A stretch of DNA of 64,000 bases from Salvelinus alpinus (GCF_045679555.1 NC_092091.1:18350072-18414071), one strand, 5' to 3'; positions 22,040 through 32,134 are shown, counted from the stretch's first letter. Notes: generated from the letters alone by a model not told the origin. A program made the numbers and translations.

Positions 22040-22430
22040 CTACATTACTTGCGTAAAGTCTCTGTAGCTGAGTATATTGACAGTTGAGCCACTGTCTAAC
22101 TGGCATTTGATAGTGCTGCTTGGATCATAATCACAGTTATCACATGTCAGTAGGATAAGCTTTAAGTTTGTAAACCATTTTTCTTTGCCACTTTGAACAG
22201 AAATAACATATGTCATGTATAGCATGTCCGCTTCTTCATCATCATTATGATCACTGCATGTATCCTGTTCTAGCAGATTGACAGGCTTACTTTGTCTTTG
22301 TCTGCACACTTCAGCAAAATTGTTATAATCCCACAGAATTTGCATATAACCCCATATGCTGAGCATTTGGCTCTTGCCTTTGTTGATCCACAGTACACGC
22401 ACCCTTCTTTAGTATTTTTCCGCCTTAGAT
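22040..22430 (-). pseudogene. Gypsy-type zinc knuckle and protease, frameshifted
   Basis: The minus-strand frame 22402-22040 ends with CQLDSGSTVNILS, the protease active-site DSG. Just upstream, a CCHC zinc-knuckle pattern (KCSAYGVICKFCG, then NNFAEVC) is split between two frames. The sequence left of 22040 continues towards the LINE without an open frame. Confidence 0.7.
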
Positions 22431-22640
22431 CACTGTCCGATTAATTATGTTTCCATTTTCTATCGACATGGTCTCTGTATTTGTTCTGAGTGGCATAATT
22501 GACAGATTCTGCCTGTTTAGGGACAGTGTTCATCTTTTTTAATTGGATCTACGTCTGTCCGCTTGCTTTGCTTATATCTATGGCTTTCGTCAGCGTAAGT
22601 TGTGGTTGGCACAGCATACTTGCTCTTACTCTGTTATCTT

Positions 22641-22970
22641 TACTGCCAGGGGAGGAAAATAGGTTTATTCAAAGATAACATGCTCCCCTGTCTTCAGTGA
22701 TTCTCTCTTGTGATTCTCCCCACAGAACAAAGGGACAGGATGTAGTTTTAGAACCCAGCCCTAGCCTGTGGTTGACCAATTAGAATTCCTTGCAATAAAA
22801 CTGGGCCAATGGCCAAATAACAAGTATCCTATTTCAGGTTGGACCAATGAGAAAGTGCAACACGTAGCTATGAGTTCAAGACTGACATTCCTAACAGATG
22901 TTGAACTGAAAACCAACACTTTCCATTGATCATTAGCACTCTACTGACTCTCGTCCTCTGCGTTGTGTAT
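22641..22970. mobile_element. 330-bp insertion in the Gypsy gag, type uncertain
   Basis: TTATCTT occurs at 22634-22640 and 22971-22977, flanking the block. Gag-like minus-strand sequence resumes on each side. A minus-strand AATAAA lies near 22660. The ends (TACTGCC and, from the other side, TACACAA) are not a clear TG..CA pair, so a solo LTR is possible but not shown. Confidence 0.5.
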
Positions 22971-22977
22971 TTATCTT

Positions 22978-23285
22978 CAAAATATTCTTACACAGCCAAT
23001 CACAAGTCTGTCTCTGATCATTTCGTCTCTCATTGACCCGAAATCACATGAATCCGACATTTGACGCAACCTCACAACATATTGACCAGACGTCTCTGCT
23101 TGAGTTTGTTCACATGTTAAAAATGAATCTTTCATAAATCACATTACAGATGGGTTCAAAATGTCTTTATAAAATATCAAGGATTTTCTAAGAATGTTTT
23201 TCTATCCTCTTCCCCAAGATGTATGTGATGCTGAACATATGGCACTCTTCCAATTACACTGAGCAGTGTTGCCACTCTCACATGC
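22978..23285 (-). pseudogene. Gypsy-type Gag fragment
   Basis: With several stops, the minus strand reads phrases typical of fish Gypsy Gag: GQYVVRLRQMSDSCDFG followed by MRDEMIRDRLVIG. The downstream part (LTLTKAIDISKA) lies beyond the 330-bp insert at about 22600. It is non-functional. Confidence 0.6.
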
Positions 23286-23300
23286 GGGTCTTTTTTATTT

Positions 23301-23460
23301 AAGCAAGGAGTTTTTTGTATGGAGATTAATGAGAGAGTGTCGAACAACAACAAAAAATGATGGCTTATTTGTTACCTGAGGGTTATATGAAGTTTCATGA
23401 TGCTTCATTTCTTACGAGTGTACTGATATAAGTAGGACACATCACATCCCAGCAACTGAG
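23301..23460 (+). repeat. Shared segment near zinc-finger exons, copy 1
   Basis: AAGCAAGGAG, GGCTTATTTG, then GTGTACTGATATAAGTAGGA and ATCCCAGCAACTGAG recur in the same order at 26561-26711 and 48435-48590. All three are on the plus strand. No ORF is present. This could be a low-copy repeat or traces of segmental duplication. Confidence 0.6.
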
Positions 23461-23837
23461 AAAAAAAACCCACTTTTTATCGGCGTTGTCTCGAGATGGC
23501 TTTGCATATTCATAGTTGAGGCTAGTAGCATAGCATCTCTCTCCATTGAATACAAGCGGTTGATATTCAAAACAGGATTACAGTAATGAGATGTATCCAC
23601 TAGAGGTCGACCGATTTCAAGTTTTCATAACAATCGGTAATCTGCATTTTTGGATGCCGATTATGGCCGATTACGTTGCATTCCACGAGGAAACTGCTGT
23701 TACGCGAGTGCAGCAAGGAGCCACGGTAAATTGCTAATTAGCATTAAACTTATCTTGTAAAAAAATCAATCTTCACACAATCACTCGTTAACTACACATG
23801 GTTGATGATATTACTATGTTAACTAACTCACAGTAGG

Positions 23838-24135
23838 TACATCATGAGACTCTGCTCTCCACATGGTCTCATATGCTCTTTCTGCTCTCCACATGGTCTC
23901 ATATTCTCTCTCTGATCTCCACAGTCTCATGTTCTCTCTCTGCTCTCCACATGGTCTCATATTCTCTCTCTGATCTCCACATGGTCTCATATTCTCTCTC
24001 TGCTCTCCACATCGTCTCATTATCTCTGCTCTCCACATGGTCTCATATTCTCTTTCTGCTCTCCACATGGTCTCATATTCTCTCTGCTCTCCACATGGTC
24101 TCATATTATCTCTGCTCTCCACATGGTCTCATATT
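23838..24135 (+). repeat. Minisatellite, unit about 24-30 bp
   Basis: About ten copies of CTCTGCTCTCCACATGGTCTC with ATATTCTCT spacers vary in length and in the T/A of TGCTCTCC versus TGATCTCC. Reading frames across it give repetitive peptides and are not genes. The array sits at the 5' side of the LINE tail at 24136. Confidence 0.9.
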
Positions 24136-24340
24136 CCGGAGACACCTGAAACCCCACCTCTTTAAGGAATACCTAGGATAGGATAAAATAATCCTTCTAA
24201 CCCCCCCCCCCCCTTAGAGTTAGATGCACTATTGTAAAGTGGTTGTTCCACTGGACATCATAAGGTGAATGCACCAACTTGTAAGTCGCTCTGGATAAGA
24301 GCGTCTGCTAAATGACTTAAATGTAAATGTAAATGTAACT
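24136..24340 (+). mobile_element. 5'-truncated LINE 3' end
   Basis: The last codons of a LINE ORF are seen (RRHLKPHLFKEYLG, stop at 24179-24181). A 3' tail widespread in teleosts follows: TAAGTCGCTCTGGATAAGAG, CGTCTGCTAAATGAC, and a (AAATGT)n end. A poly-C run lies at 24202-24215. Confidence 0.7.
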
Positions 24341-24676
24341 ATCTTGTCCTGCGTTGCATATAATCAATGCGGTGCTTGTTAATTTATCATTGAATCACAG
24401 CCTACTTCGCCAAACGGGTGATGATTTAACAAAAGTACAATCGTTGCACAAATGTACCTAACCATAAACATCAATGCTTTTCTTAAAATCAATACATGGT
24501 TGTATATTTTTTTAAACCTGCATATTTAGTTAAAACAAATTCATGTTAGCAGGCAATATTAACTAGGGAAATATATATATACACACACACACACCGGCCA
24601 ATTAATCGGTATTGGCTTTTTTTGGTCCTCCAATTATTGGTATCGGCGTTGAAAAATCATAATCGGTCAACCTCTA

Positions 24677-25080
24677 GTATCCACCAATCCAAAGAAACGA
24701 TAAGCGGGAGCTAGACAGCCCGCAGTGCCGGTTTGTGGACAACGACTCCCATTGTTAGGGCGGAGAGATGTATCTTAATCTGTGCTATAACCCAAGATGT
24801 ACTCTTAAAGGCGCTGCATGGTCAATCTGACGTCTGCATTGGCCGTGCAGCATTTACAGTGTTACGGGAAAAGTCAGGGCATTCATACTTCTTGCGCTTC
24901 ACGGAACAGCGCAGAGCTGTTGTGAAGGAAGTTGTCTTCTTTTACTTTGAGATTGGGTTGGTGCATCGCATCCATTTTTTTTATGTGCATACACCACCAT
25001 CTACTGTACTGGAGTGTGAGGACAATCATTGCCTACCTACATAAAATGTTCTTCATCAACAAGTCCTGTTCCTCTAAAAA
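24677..25080. other. No gene recognised
   Basis: A 103-codon frame (24733-25044) starts at a near-cognate codon and has no recognisable domain. CACCACCATCTACTGTACTG at about 24990 loosely resembles sequence at 10308. I see no confident feature. Confidence 0.4.
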
Positions 25081-25323
25081 GGTGAAATAGAGCCCTAAAC
25101 ACCACTTCCCTCCACCCCCCCCCCCCCAAACCCCAACCCCGTCCAGCCTCTCTAACCCTTTCACACAATCTCATACAGTTCACAAAATATCAACATTTGC
25201 TCCACCGTTTCCTCCACTAAACACTCATCACACAGACCTGTTTAATTTCTCCCTATCATCCACAACGTGGCATTCAAACCTGTGTGCCCAAACCGTAGTC
25301 TACTCCACACAACTTCCTCTGTC

Positions 25324-25713
25324 CTACATCCCATACTCCTCACCTCTTCCTTTACTGACCGGTGCACGCCTACCCTTACTACTAGCATCCCACTTCCTTT
25401 GCCGAAGATCGGGCCCTTTTGCCCGGATCAAGGACTTGACTTCCCTGCGGCCCAGCAAGACCTGAATATCTACCCCCTCTTGCCTCACCGCACTCTTAGC
25501 CAGCACACCAGCCTTCTCATTACCCTCTACACCTACATGGGCGGGAAACCAGCAAACGCTTATCACCACTTCCATCCTCTCCAATCCCATTAACAGCACC
25601 ATCGTCTCTACAAACAAGTCTCCCCTATCCAACCTGCCCGTCCTCACACTACTCAACATTGCAGCCCAATCAGAGCAGGTTACCACTCTGAGTAGTTTCA
25701 AGGAAGTTGTCAA
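25324..25713 (-). pseudogene. RNase H domain fragment of an I/Nimb-type LINE
   Basis: The 129-codon minus frame reads TCSDWAAMLSSVRTGRLDRG, then CWFPAHVGVEGNEKAGVLAK. That pattern (a substrate-contacting S/D region, then the H-x-G-x-x-GNExAD-like end) is the RNase H domain found at the C-terminus of I-clade LINEs. The final Asp is replaced by Gly in NEKAG. The sequence continues to about 25080 as a decayed tail. No RT domain is present. Confidence 0.6.
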
Positions 25714-25924
25714 TTAAGTAAGTTTGTGTAAGTTTGTGGACCTCCCGCCTCCACCTACTGTCAACCAATCATGTCAATGCGGAGCAAAAAGGAGCCCTCC
25801 ACATTGTTATGACATTTGGGAGGTGCACAGCGATGCGGTACGGAGCTCAATTTGGCCTCTGCAGGCCTCCGGAGGCTCCACAATTGCGACACACCCTCCA
25901 TACGGAGCCTATAAATAGGATTTT

Positions 25925-26115
25925 AAGGAGCCAAACTTTACCGTTACTCTTTAAGGTCCAAGGACCTTGTGTTATTTTCAGAGGTAGACTGACTCTGGCA
26001 TCCAAATCAGCCAAATACTCCATCTAAACGTGAATCGATTCTCTACTGCGAAACGGTTCTCGAAACATAAGGCCCTTTACTTTCATATCACATCAAAATA
26101 ATTTCACAAATGCAA
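25925..26115 (+). repeat. Arm of a dispersed unit with an inverted partner at 30535-32575
   Basis: AAGGTCCAAGGACCTTGTG, CAGCCAAATACTCCATC and CTTTCATATCACATCAAAAT are present in complement at 32530, 32470 and 30545. The partner is split by the LINE inserted at 30600-32465. There is no ORF. The unit itself is unnamed. Confidence 0.55.
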
Positions 26116-26121
26116 AACTTA

Positions 26122-26175
26122 CCCACTTACTGTACACTGTTTTAACCCACTTACTGTACACTGTTTTAACCTGCT
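26122..26175. repeat. Short tandem duplication, unit about 26 bp
   Basis: ACCCACTTACTGTACACTGT followed by TTTAA occurs twice in direct succession. No function is apparent. The rest of 26115-26560 holds no recognised gene. Confidence 0.8.
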
Positions 26176-26560
26176 TTATCGCAGTTGCAGCCGATTTCTT
26201 CCGTTACACACAGATGTTTGGAGCATGCTAGATAGCTAAGTAGCACAGGTGGTCCCTCTGTCTTCCGTAAACGCGCTGTAACATGGAGATATGGCTGTGT
26301 GGGAACACCAACCCTAAACCCATAAAGGTGTGTATCAATTAAACTTTTTTTGTTTTTTGAAAATGATTTCTTGCTGTTATGAAAGATAAGGCCCTTATGC
26401 TTCCATAACCGTACCGCAAGCGATGTTAATGTTCAGACCGAGCGCCAGGGCACTTCAAAACTCCCCCGTACAGAAGACGCCTTCATCCAATGACTCTTAT
26501 ATGTAATCAGAGAGGAAGAGGCGAAGGGAGAGGGATAACTGGGCCCAAAATGGCTCACCA

Positions 26561-26711
26561 AGCGAGGAGTTTTATATGGAGGTCAATAAGAGTGTTGAAT
26601 ATGGTTAACAAAAAAATGTATGTCTTATTTGATCGAATAAAAGTTTCATAAAGATTAGGTTGTTACAAGTGTACTGATATAAGTAGGACACGATGTCCCA
26701 GCAACTTTGAG
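26561..26711 (+). repeat. Shared segment near zinc-finger exons, copy 2
   Basis: It has the same order of blocks as 23301-23460 (AGCGAGGAGT, GTCTTATTTG, GTGTACTGATATAAGTAGGA, ATGTCCCAGCAAC). Downstream, GTCACTAGTTACCACAGCC with AAACCCCACCTATTTCTAG (26746-26790) is the complement of sequence about 100-150 bp upstream of the 55107 exon. This links the segment with zinc-finger promoters. Confidence 0.6.
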
Positions 26712-27049
26712 AGAAAACTCTATCAGAGTTGTGCCTAGTCGTCACTAGTTACCACAGCCACAAAGTCATAAACCCCACCTATTTCTAGAATGTATCTTCT
26801 TAAAATGTGATTTTAAACCTAACCTTAACCATACTGCGAACCCTATGCTTAACCATTTTGACTTTGTGACTGTGGTAAGTATTGGAAACAGTTGTGCATG
26901 TTGTTCATACATGTATCTGCCCTCTCATTAGCTAGAATGGTCCCACCTGCTCTTGCCTCCTCCCGACTGCCTTCCGTTTTTGAAGACATTTTTTTCATTG
27001 TTAGAGCGGCCATTACAGTATCTGGTCAATATAATGGATCATTTGTGGT

Positions 27050-27229
27050 GTAGGAAACCGACAACGATGAGAGTTTATAAGGAGGAGGTGCCAGGACAAC
27101 AACCTCTCCCTCAAAATCAGTAAGACAAAGGAGCTGATCATGGACTACAGGAAACGGAGGGCTGAGCAAGCCCCCATCCACATCGACAGCGCTGTTGTGG
27201 AACTTCAAGTTCCTCTGTGTCACTAAGGA
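27050..27229 (+). pseudogene. Rex1/L2-group LINE RT fragment
   Basis: The sequence ACAACAACCTCTCCCTCAA, AAGACAAAGGAGCTGATCAT, GGACTACAGGAAACGGAGGG and CTTCAAGTTCCTCTGTGTC follows the RT region N-N-L-S-L, K-T-K-E-L, DYRKR, FKFL seen also at 61940-62070. A small deletion breaks the frame before FKFL. It is a fragment only. Confidence 0.75.
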
Positions 27230-27284
27230 CCTACCCCGGCCAAACCTGGATGGCCCAGTGTCATCCAGGTTTGGCCGGGGTAGG
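27230..27284. repeat. Perfect 23-bp hairpin at a SINE boundary
   Basis: The left arm 27230-27252 (CCTACCCCGGCCAAACCTGG plus ATG) is exactly complementary to the right arm 27262-27284, with a 9-base loop. The right arm is normal SINE body sequence. The left arm is an inverted copy of it, so a short palindrome formed when the SINE end joined the LINE fragment. Confidence 0.95.
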
Positions 27285-27345
27285 CTGTCATTGTAAATAA
27301 GAATATGTTCTTAACGGACTTGCCTAGTTAAATAAAGGTTAAAGA
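27262..27345 (+). repeat. SINE 3' part
   Basis: CAGGTTTGGCCGGGGTAGG, CTGTCATTGTAAATAAGAAT and GCCTAGTTAAATAAAGGTTA match the 3' half of the SINE type at 94-262. The tRNA head is missing. Confidence 0.85.
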
Positions 27346-28209
27346 AAATAAAAAATGTTGGAACATTGCTGCGGGGACTTGCTTCCATTCAGCCACAAGA
27401 GCATTAGTGAGGTTGGGCACTGATGATTAGGCCTGGCTCGTAGTTGGCATTCCAATTCATCCCAAAGCTGTTCCATGGGGTTGAGGTCAGGGCTCTGTGC
27501 AAGCCAGTCAAGTTCTTCCACACCAATCTCGACAAACCACTTTTGTATGGACCTCGCTTTGTGCACGGGGCATTGTCATGCTGAAATAGGAAAGGGCCTT
27601 CCTCAAACTGTTGACACAAAGTTGGAAGCACTGGAATTTAGGGGCATTCGCCAAACCCAGTCGGACTGCCAGATGGTGAAGCGTGATTCATCACGCTTTA
27701 CACCATTCCAGCCGACGCTTGGCATTGCATATGGTTATCTTAGGCTTGTGTGCGGCTACTCGGCCATGGAAACCCATTTCATGAAGCTCCCGACAAACAG
27801 TTCTTGTGCTGACGTTGCTTCCAGAGGCCATTTGGAACTTGGTAGTAAGTGTTGCAACCCAAGGACAAGACAATTTTTGCACGCTACACACATCAGCACT
27901 CGCCGGTCCCGTTCTGTGAGCTTGTGTGGCCTACCACTTCGTGGCTGAGCCATTGTTGCGCCACTTCATAATAATAGCACTTACAGTTGACCAGGAAAGC
28001 TCTAGCAGTGCAGAAATTTGACAAATTGACTTGTTGGAAGCCATGTTGAAAGTCACTGAGCTCTTCAGTAAGGCCATTCTACTGCCGATGTTTGTCTGTA
28101 GAGATTGCATGGCTGTGTGCTCGATTTTATACCCCTGTCAGCAACGGGTGTGGCTGAAATAGCCAAATCCACTAATTTGAAGGAGTGTCCACATACTTTT
28201 GTATATATA
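27346..28209 (-). mobile_element. Tc1-like element relic, left end missing
   Basis: The right inverted repeat (complement of TGTCCACATACTTTTGTATA) ends at the TA used by the next element. Minus-strand transposase pieces follow: GRPHKLTERDRRVLMCVACK, a helix-turn-helix region, and the C-terminal LDWLAQSPDLNPMEQLWDEL with the last catalytic Glu. At least four frames are needed. The left inverted repeat is absent, the copy abutting a SINE tail. Confidence 0.8.
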
Positions 28210-28211
28210 TA

Positions 28212-29815
28212 CAGTGGGGAGAACAAGTATTTGATACACTGCCGATTTTGCAGGTTTTCCTACTTACAAAGCATGTAGAGGTCTGTAATTTTTATCATAG
28301 GTACACTTCAACTGTGAGAGACGGAATCTAAAACAAAAATCCAGAAAATCACATTGTATGATTTTTAAATAATTAATTTGCATTTTATTGCATGACATAA
28401 GTATTTGATCACCTACCAACCAGTAAGAATTCCGGCTCTCACAGACCTGTTAGTTTTTCTTTAAGAAGCCCTCCTGTTCTCCACTCATTACCTGTATTAA
28501 CTGCACCTGTTTGAACTCGTTACCTGTATAAAAGACACCTGTCCACACACTCAATCAAACAGACTCCAACCTCTCCACAATGGCCAAGACCAGAGAGCTG
28601 TGTAAGGACATCAGGGATAAAATTGTAGACCTGCACAAGGCTGGGATGGGCTACAGGACAATAGGCAAGCAGCTTGGGGAGAAGGCAACAACTGTTGGCG
28701 CAATTATTAGAAAATGGAAGAAGTTGAAGATGACGGTCAATCACCCTCGGTCTGGGGCTCCATGCAAGATCTCACCTCGTGGGGCATCAATGATCATGAG
28801 GAAGGTGAGGGATCAGCCCAGAACTACCCGGCAGGACCTGGTCAATGACCTGAAGAGAGCTGGGACCACAGTCTCAAAGAAAACCATTAGTAACACACTA
28901 CGCCGTCATGGATTAAAATACTGCAGTGTACACAAGGTCCCCCTGCTCAAGCCAGCGCATGTCCAGGCCCGTCTGAAGTTTGCCAATGACCATCTGGATG
29001 ATCCAGAGGAGGAATGGGAGAAGGTCATGTGGTCTGATGAGACAAAAATAGAGCTTTTTGGTCTAAACTCCACTCGCCGTGTTTGGAAGAAGAAGAAGGA
29101 TGAGTACAACCCCAAGAACACCATCCCAACCGTGAAGCATGGAGGTGGAAACATCATTCTTTGGGGATGCTTTTCTGCAAAGGGGACAGGACGACTGCAC
29201 CGTATTGAGGGGAGGATGGATGGGGCCATGTATCGCGAGATCTTGGCCAACAACCTCCTTCCCTCAGTAAGAGCATTGAAGATGGGTCGTGGCTGGGTCT
29301 TCCAGCATGACAATGACACGAAGCACACAGCCATGGCAACCAAGGAGTGGCTCCGTAAGAAGCATCTCAAGGTCCTGGAGTGGCCTAGCCAGTCTCCAGA
29401 CCTGAACCCAATAGAAAATCTTTGGAGGGAGCTGAAAGTCCGTATTGCCCAGCGACAGCCCCGAAACCTGAAGGATCTGGAGAAGATCTGTAGGGAGGAG
29501 TGGGCCAAAATCCCTGCTGCAGTGTGTGCAAACCTAGTCAAGAACTACAGGATACGTATGATCTCTGTAATTGCAAACAAAGGTTTCTGTACCAAATATT
29601 AAGTTCTGCTTTTCTGATGTATCAAATACTTATGTCATGCAATAAAATGCAAATTAATTACTTAAAAATCATACAATGTGATTTTCTGGATTTTTGTTTT
29701 AGATTCCGTCTCTCACAGTTGAAGTGTACCTATGATAAAAATTACAGACCTCTACATGCTTTGTAAGTAGGAAAACCTGCAAAATCGGCAGTGTATCAAA
29801 TACTTGTTCTCCCCA

Positions 29816-29818
<3 letters not shown>
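28212..29818 (+). mobile_element. Tc1-like transposon, complete, coding-intact
   Basis: The element begins CAGTGGGGAGAACAAGTATT and ends with the exact complement. The inverted repeats extend about 195 bp (28212-28405 against 29818-29625), and I find one mismatch by eye within the aligned part. TA flanks both ends. It landed exactly at the end of an older Tc1 relic. Near-identical arms and an intact ORF indicate a young insertion. Confidence 0.95.
28580..29602 (+). CDS. Tc1-like transposase, intact, 340 aa
   Basis: ATG at 28580 gives [20 protein letters not shown] and a complete 340-residue protein, the usual full length for Tc1-type transposases. A paired-like helix-turn-helix region occupies about residues 1-110. 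The DD34E catalytic triad is D153 ([10 protein letters not shown]), D244 (FQHDND) and E279 ([11 protein letters not shown]). It would bind the inverted repeats, cut and paste the element at TA in the nucleus. One unusual residue is T247, where the family usually has Pro (DNDPKHT). A closely related but frameshifted copy is at 41024-42045. Confidence 0.95.
   Translation: MAKTRELCKDIRDKIVDLHKAGMGYRTIGKQLGEKATTVGAIIRKWKKLKMTVNHPRSGAPCKISPRGASMIMRKVRDQPRTTRQDLVNDLKRAGTTVSKKTISNTLRRHGLKYCSVHKVPLLKPAHVQARLKFANDHLDDPEEEWEKVMWSDETKIELFGLNSTRRVWKKKKDEYNPKNTIPTVKHGGGNIILWGCFSAKGTGRLHRIEGRMDGAMYREILANNLLPSVRALKMGRGWVFQHDNDTKHTAMATKEWLRKKHLKVLEWPSQSPDLNPIENLWRELKVRIAQRQPRNLKDLEKICREEWAKIPAAVCANLVKNYRIRMISVIANKGFCTKY

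Positions 29819-29850
<32 letters not shown>
29819..29850. repeat. TA microsatellite
   Basis: Sixteen TA units follow directly after the transposon end. TA runs are natural Tc1 targets, and the other side of the element (28201-28211) is also TA-rich, so the tract was probably split by the insertion. Confidence 0.95.
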
Positions 29851-29852
<2 letters not shown>

Positions 29853-29870
29853 TGTATTACCTCAATTACA

Positions 29871-30438
29871 CAGGAGGTTAGTGGCAACTTAATTGGGGAG
29901 GACAGGCTCGTGGTAATGGCTGGAGCGAAGTGGAATGGTATTGTTGTGGAAATTCTTACACAGGGACACAAAGTAAATCTTAAATGAATCATTGTTTATT
30001 ATCAGTTAACTGGAGAGGTTCCAACAAACTTGATGCACCATAGTGAACGTCTGTCAGGAGCTCTAACGGGGCAGTCCATTAGTTCTCTTATATACTGCAG
30101 TCAAGTCATTTATGCATGATTTAGCTTATTCATAATTCATTCATCATTAACGTTTTCTTCATGCATGTGACGGACCAATACCTCACGAGGCTTCTCTAAG
30201 CTGAGACCTTGAAACTGAGATATATTTCGTTCTCAAAACAAGGTTCTGGGCGTACTGCCGAATTGCAAATCCTGATAGTGAGGGTTCGTTCAATCAGTCA
30301 CGGTTATTAGAAAAGCACAAACATAACATTTTCCATCACAGTATCCAATATATCACACAGTTTCCATGTTTTTGCTGCCATTCCATTCACTCCATTCCAG
30401 ACATTATTATGAGCCGTCCTCCCCTCAGCAGCGCACTG
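29871..30438. mobile_element. Fold-back MITE interrupted by an LTR-like insert
   Basis: The left part (TTAATTGGGGAGGACAGGCT, CGTGGTAATGGCTGGAGCG, GTGGAATGGTA) is the inverted complement of the right part (CCATTCCATTCACTCCATTC, ATTATTATGAGCCGTCCTCC, CAGCGCACTG). The known type is short and almost palindromic. Here 418 bp are inserted in its centre. Confidence 0.7.
29942..30359 (-). mobile_element. Probable solo LTR
   Basis: Read on the minus strand, the block starts TGTGTGATATATTGG and ends TTCCACAACA (TG..CA). It contains a TATA-like TATATAAG (30094-30087) and an AATAAA signal (30000-29995), in promoter-to-polyA order. No internal retroelement genes are next to it. A clear 4-6 bp target duplication was not found. 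Confidence 0.55.
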
Positions 30439-31032
30439 CTCAACTACCTTTTCCCCTGCACATTGACTCGGTATCGGTACTCCTTGTATTTAGACTTTAT
30501 TTTACCATTTCATTTTTTATTAGTATATTTTGGATATGTGAAATTATTTTGATGTGATATGAAAGTAGGGGGCTTTGTGTTTCTAGAACTATACCACAAT
30601 TAAGAATCAAATCAAATTTGATTGGTCGCATATACATATTGCAGATGTTATTGCAGGTGGCAGCGAAATGTTTGTTTCTAGCACCAACAGTGCAGTAATA
30701 CCTAACAATACACACAAATCAACAACAAAAAATAATAAAGAAATGTAGAAATATCAGGACGAGCAATGTCATAGTCCGGAATATGAATATACATGTATAT
30801 AATGTTGTGTATAGACATTATGAACAGTATATGAATAGAACATGTGTCTACAGCAGTAGTTATATAGGATGAGCCTTGAATAGAATACAGTATATACATA
30901 TGAAGTGGGTAAAACAGTATGCGTACATTATTAAACTGGCTATGTACATAGGGCAGCAGTCTCTACGGTGCAGGGTAGAGTACCGGGTGGTAGCCGACTA
31001 GAACAGTGATTAAGTTATTGGGTGGAGGCTGG

Positions 31033-32134
31033 CTAGTAGTGACTATTTAACAGTCTGATGGCCTGAAGATAGAAGCTGTTTTTCAATGTCTTGGTCCCAG
31101 CTTTGATGCATCTGTACGTACTGTCTGCTCCTTCTAGATGGTAGCAGGGTGAACAGGCCGTGACTCGGGTGGGTGAGGTCCTTGATGATCTTCTTGGCCT
31201 TCCTGTGACACCGGGTGTTGTAGATGTCCTGGAGGGCAGGCAGTGTGCCCCCGGTGATGCGTTGGGTTGACCGCACGACCCACTGGAGAGCTCTGCTTTT
31301 GTGGATGGTGCAATTGCTGTACCAGGCGGTGATACAGCCTGACAGGATGCTCTCAATGGTGCATCTGTAGAAGTTCATAAGGTTCTTAGGGGCCAAGCTA
31401 AATTTCTTTAAGCCTTCTGATGTTTAAGAGGCATGTTTAAGAGGCACTGTTGCACCACTGTCTGTGTGAAGGGACCATTTCAGGTTGTCAGTGATGTGCA
31501 CGCAGAGGAACTTAAAGCTTTTGACCGTCTCCACTGCAGCTCCGCCGATGTGGATGGGGGCATGCTCTCTCTGCTGTCTCCTGTAGTCCCTGATCAGTTC
31601 CTTCGTTTTGTTGACATTGAGGGAGACGTTATTTTCCTGGCACCACTCCACCAGGGCCCTCACCTCCATGTAGGCTGTCTTGTCATTATTGGTAATCTGC
31701 ATGCTTGATGATTGAGTTGGAGACGTGCGTGGCCATGCAGTCAAAGGAGTACAGGAGGGGGCTGAGCACACACCATTGTGGGGCCACCATGTTGAGGATC
31801 AGCGTAGCAGAGGTGTTGTTGAACAGAATTCTAGCATAGGTATTCCTCTTGTCCAGATGGGATAGGGCAGTGTGATGGCGATTGTGTCGTCCGTGGATCT
31901 GTTGGGACGGTATGCAAATTGTAGTGGGTTTAGGGTGTCGAGTAAGGTGGAGGGTATATGATCCTTAACTAGCCTCTCAAAGCACTTCATGATGACAGAA
32001 GTGAGTGCTACGGGGCGATAGTCATTTAGTTCAGTTACCTTCACTTTCTTGGGTACAGGAACAATGGTGGACCTCTTGAAGCAAGTGGGGACAACAGACT
32101 GGGATAGGGAAAGATTGAATATGTTTGTAAACAC
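31033..32134 (-). pseudogene. LINE reverse transcriptase, broken
   Basis: Minus-strand frames contain [20 protein letters not shown] and [16 protein letters not shown], then EWCQENNVSLNVNKTKEL and SFKFLCVHITDNLKWS. The C-terminal part has ESILSGCITAWYSNC and ITGGTLPALQDIYNTRCHRK. These match the RT and C-terminal parts of the same LINE family as 58640-62265. The YADD region is deleted, and several frameshifts occur. Confidence 0.8.

Larger units (their letters stand above)
13160..23285 (-). mobile_element. Gypsy-type LTR retrotransposon relic, split by three insertions
   Basis: Reading the minus strand from right to left gives Gag (23285-22978 and 22640-22430), a zinc knuckle and protease (22430-22040), reverse transcriptase (16900-16550 and 14983-14750), RNase H tail (14728-14285) and integrase (14254-13486). 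The C-terminal end lies near 13170. This is the standard Gypsy/Ty3 order. It is interrupted at 22641-22970 (330-bp insert), 16925-21730 (LINE) and 14984-16541 (hAT element). I could not identify the flanking LTRs. Many stops and frameshifts make it an old, inactive copy. Confidence 0.75.
23601..24676. mobile_element. Non-autonomous hAT element (TAGAGGTCGACC family), copy 2
   Basis: The ends read TAGAGGTCGACCGATT inward and TAGAGGTTGACCGATTATG from the right. The flanks are an exact 8-bp duplication, GTATCCAC (23593-23600 and 24677-24684). It is oriented opposite to copy 1 at 14984. It has no transposase. It is interrupted by a minisatellite and LINE-tail insertion at about 23830-24340. Confidence 0.9.

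Noticed and set aside
23838-24135. CRISPR array
   Set aside because: The repeats are variable with no unique spacers of constant length, there are no cas genes, and the context is a vertebrate genome.
23823-24181. Repetitive proteins on both strands over the minisatellite
   Set aside because: The frame is open only because the repeat unit lacks stops. Unit lengths vary, so the frame is not conserved.
28906-29541. A 211-codon minus-strand frame
   Set aside because: It lies wholly inside the intact Tc1 transposase on the other strand and has no independent motif.
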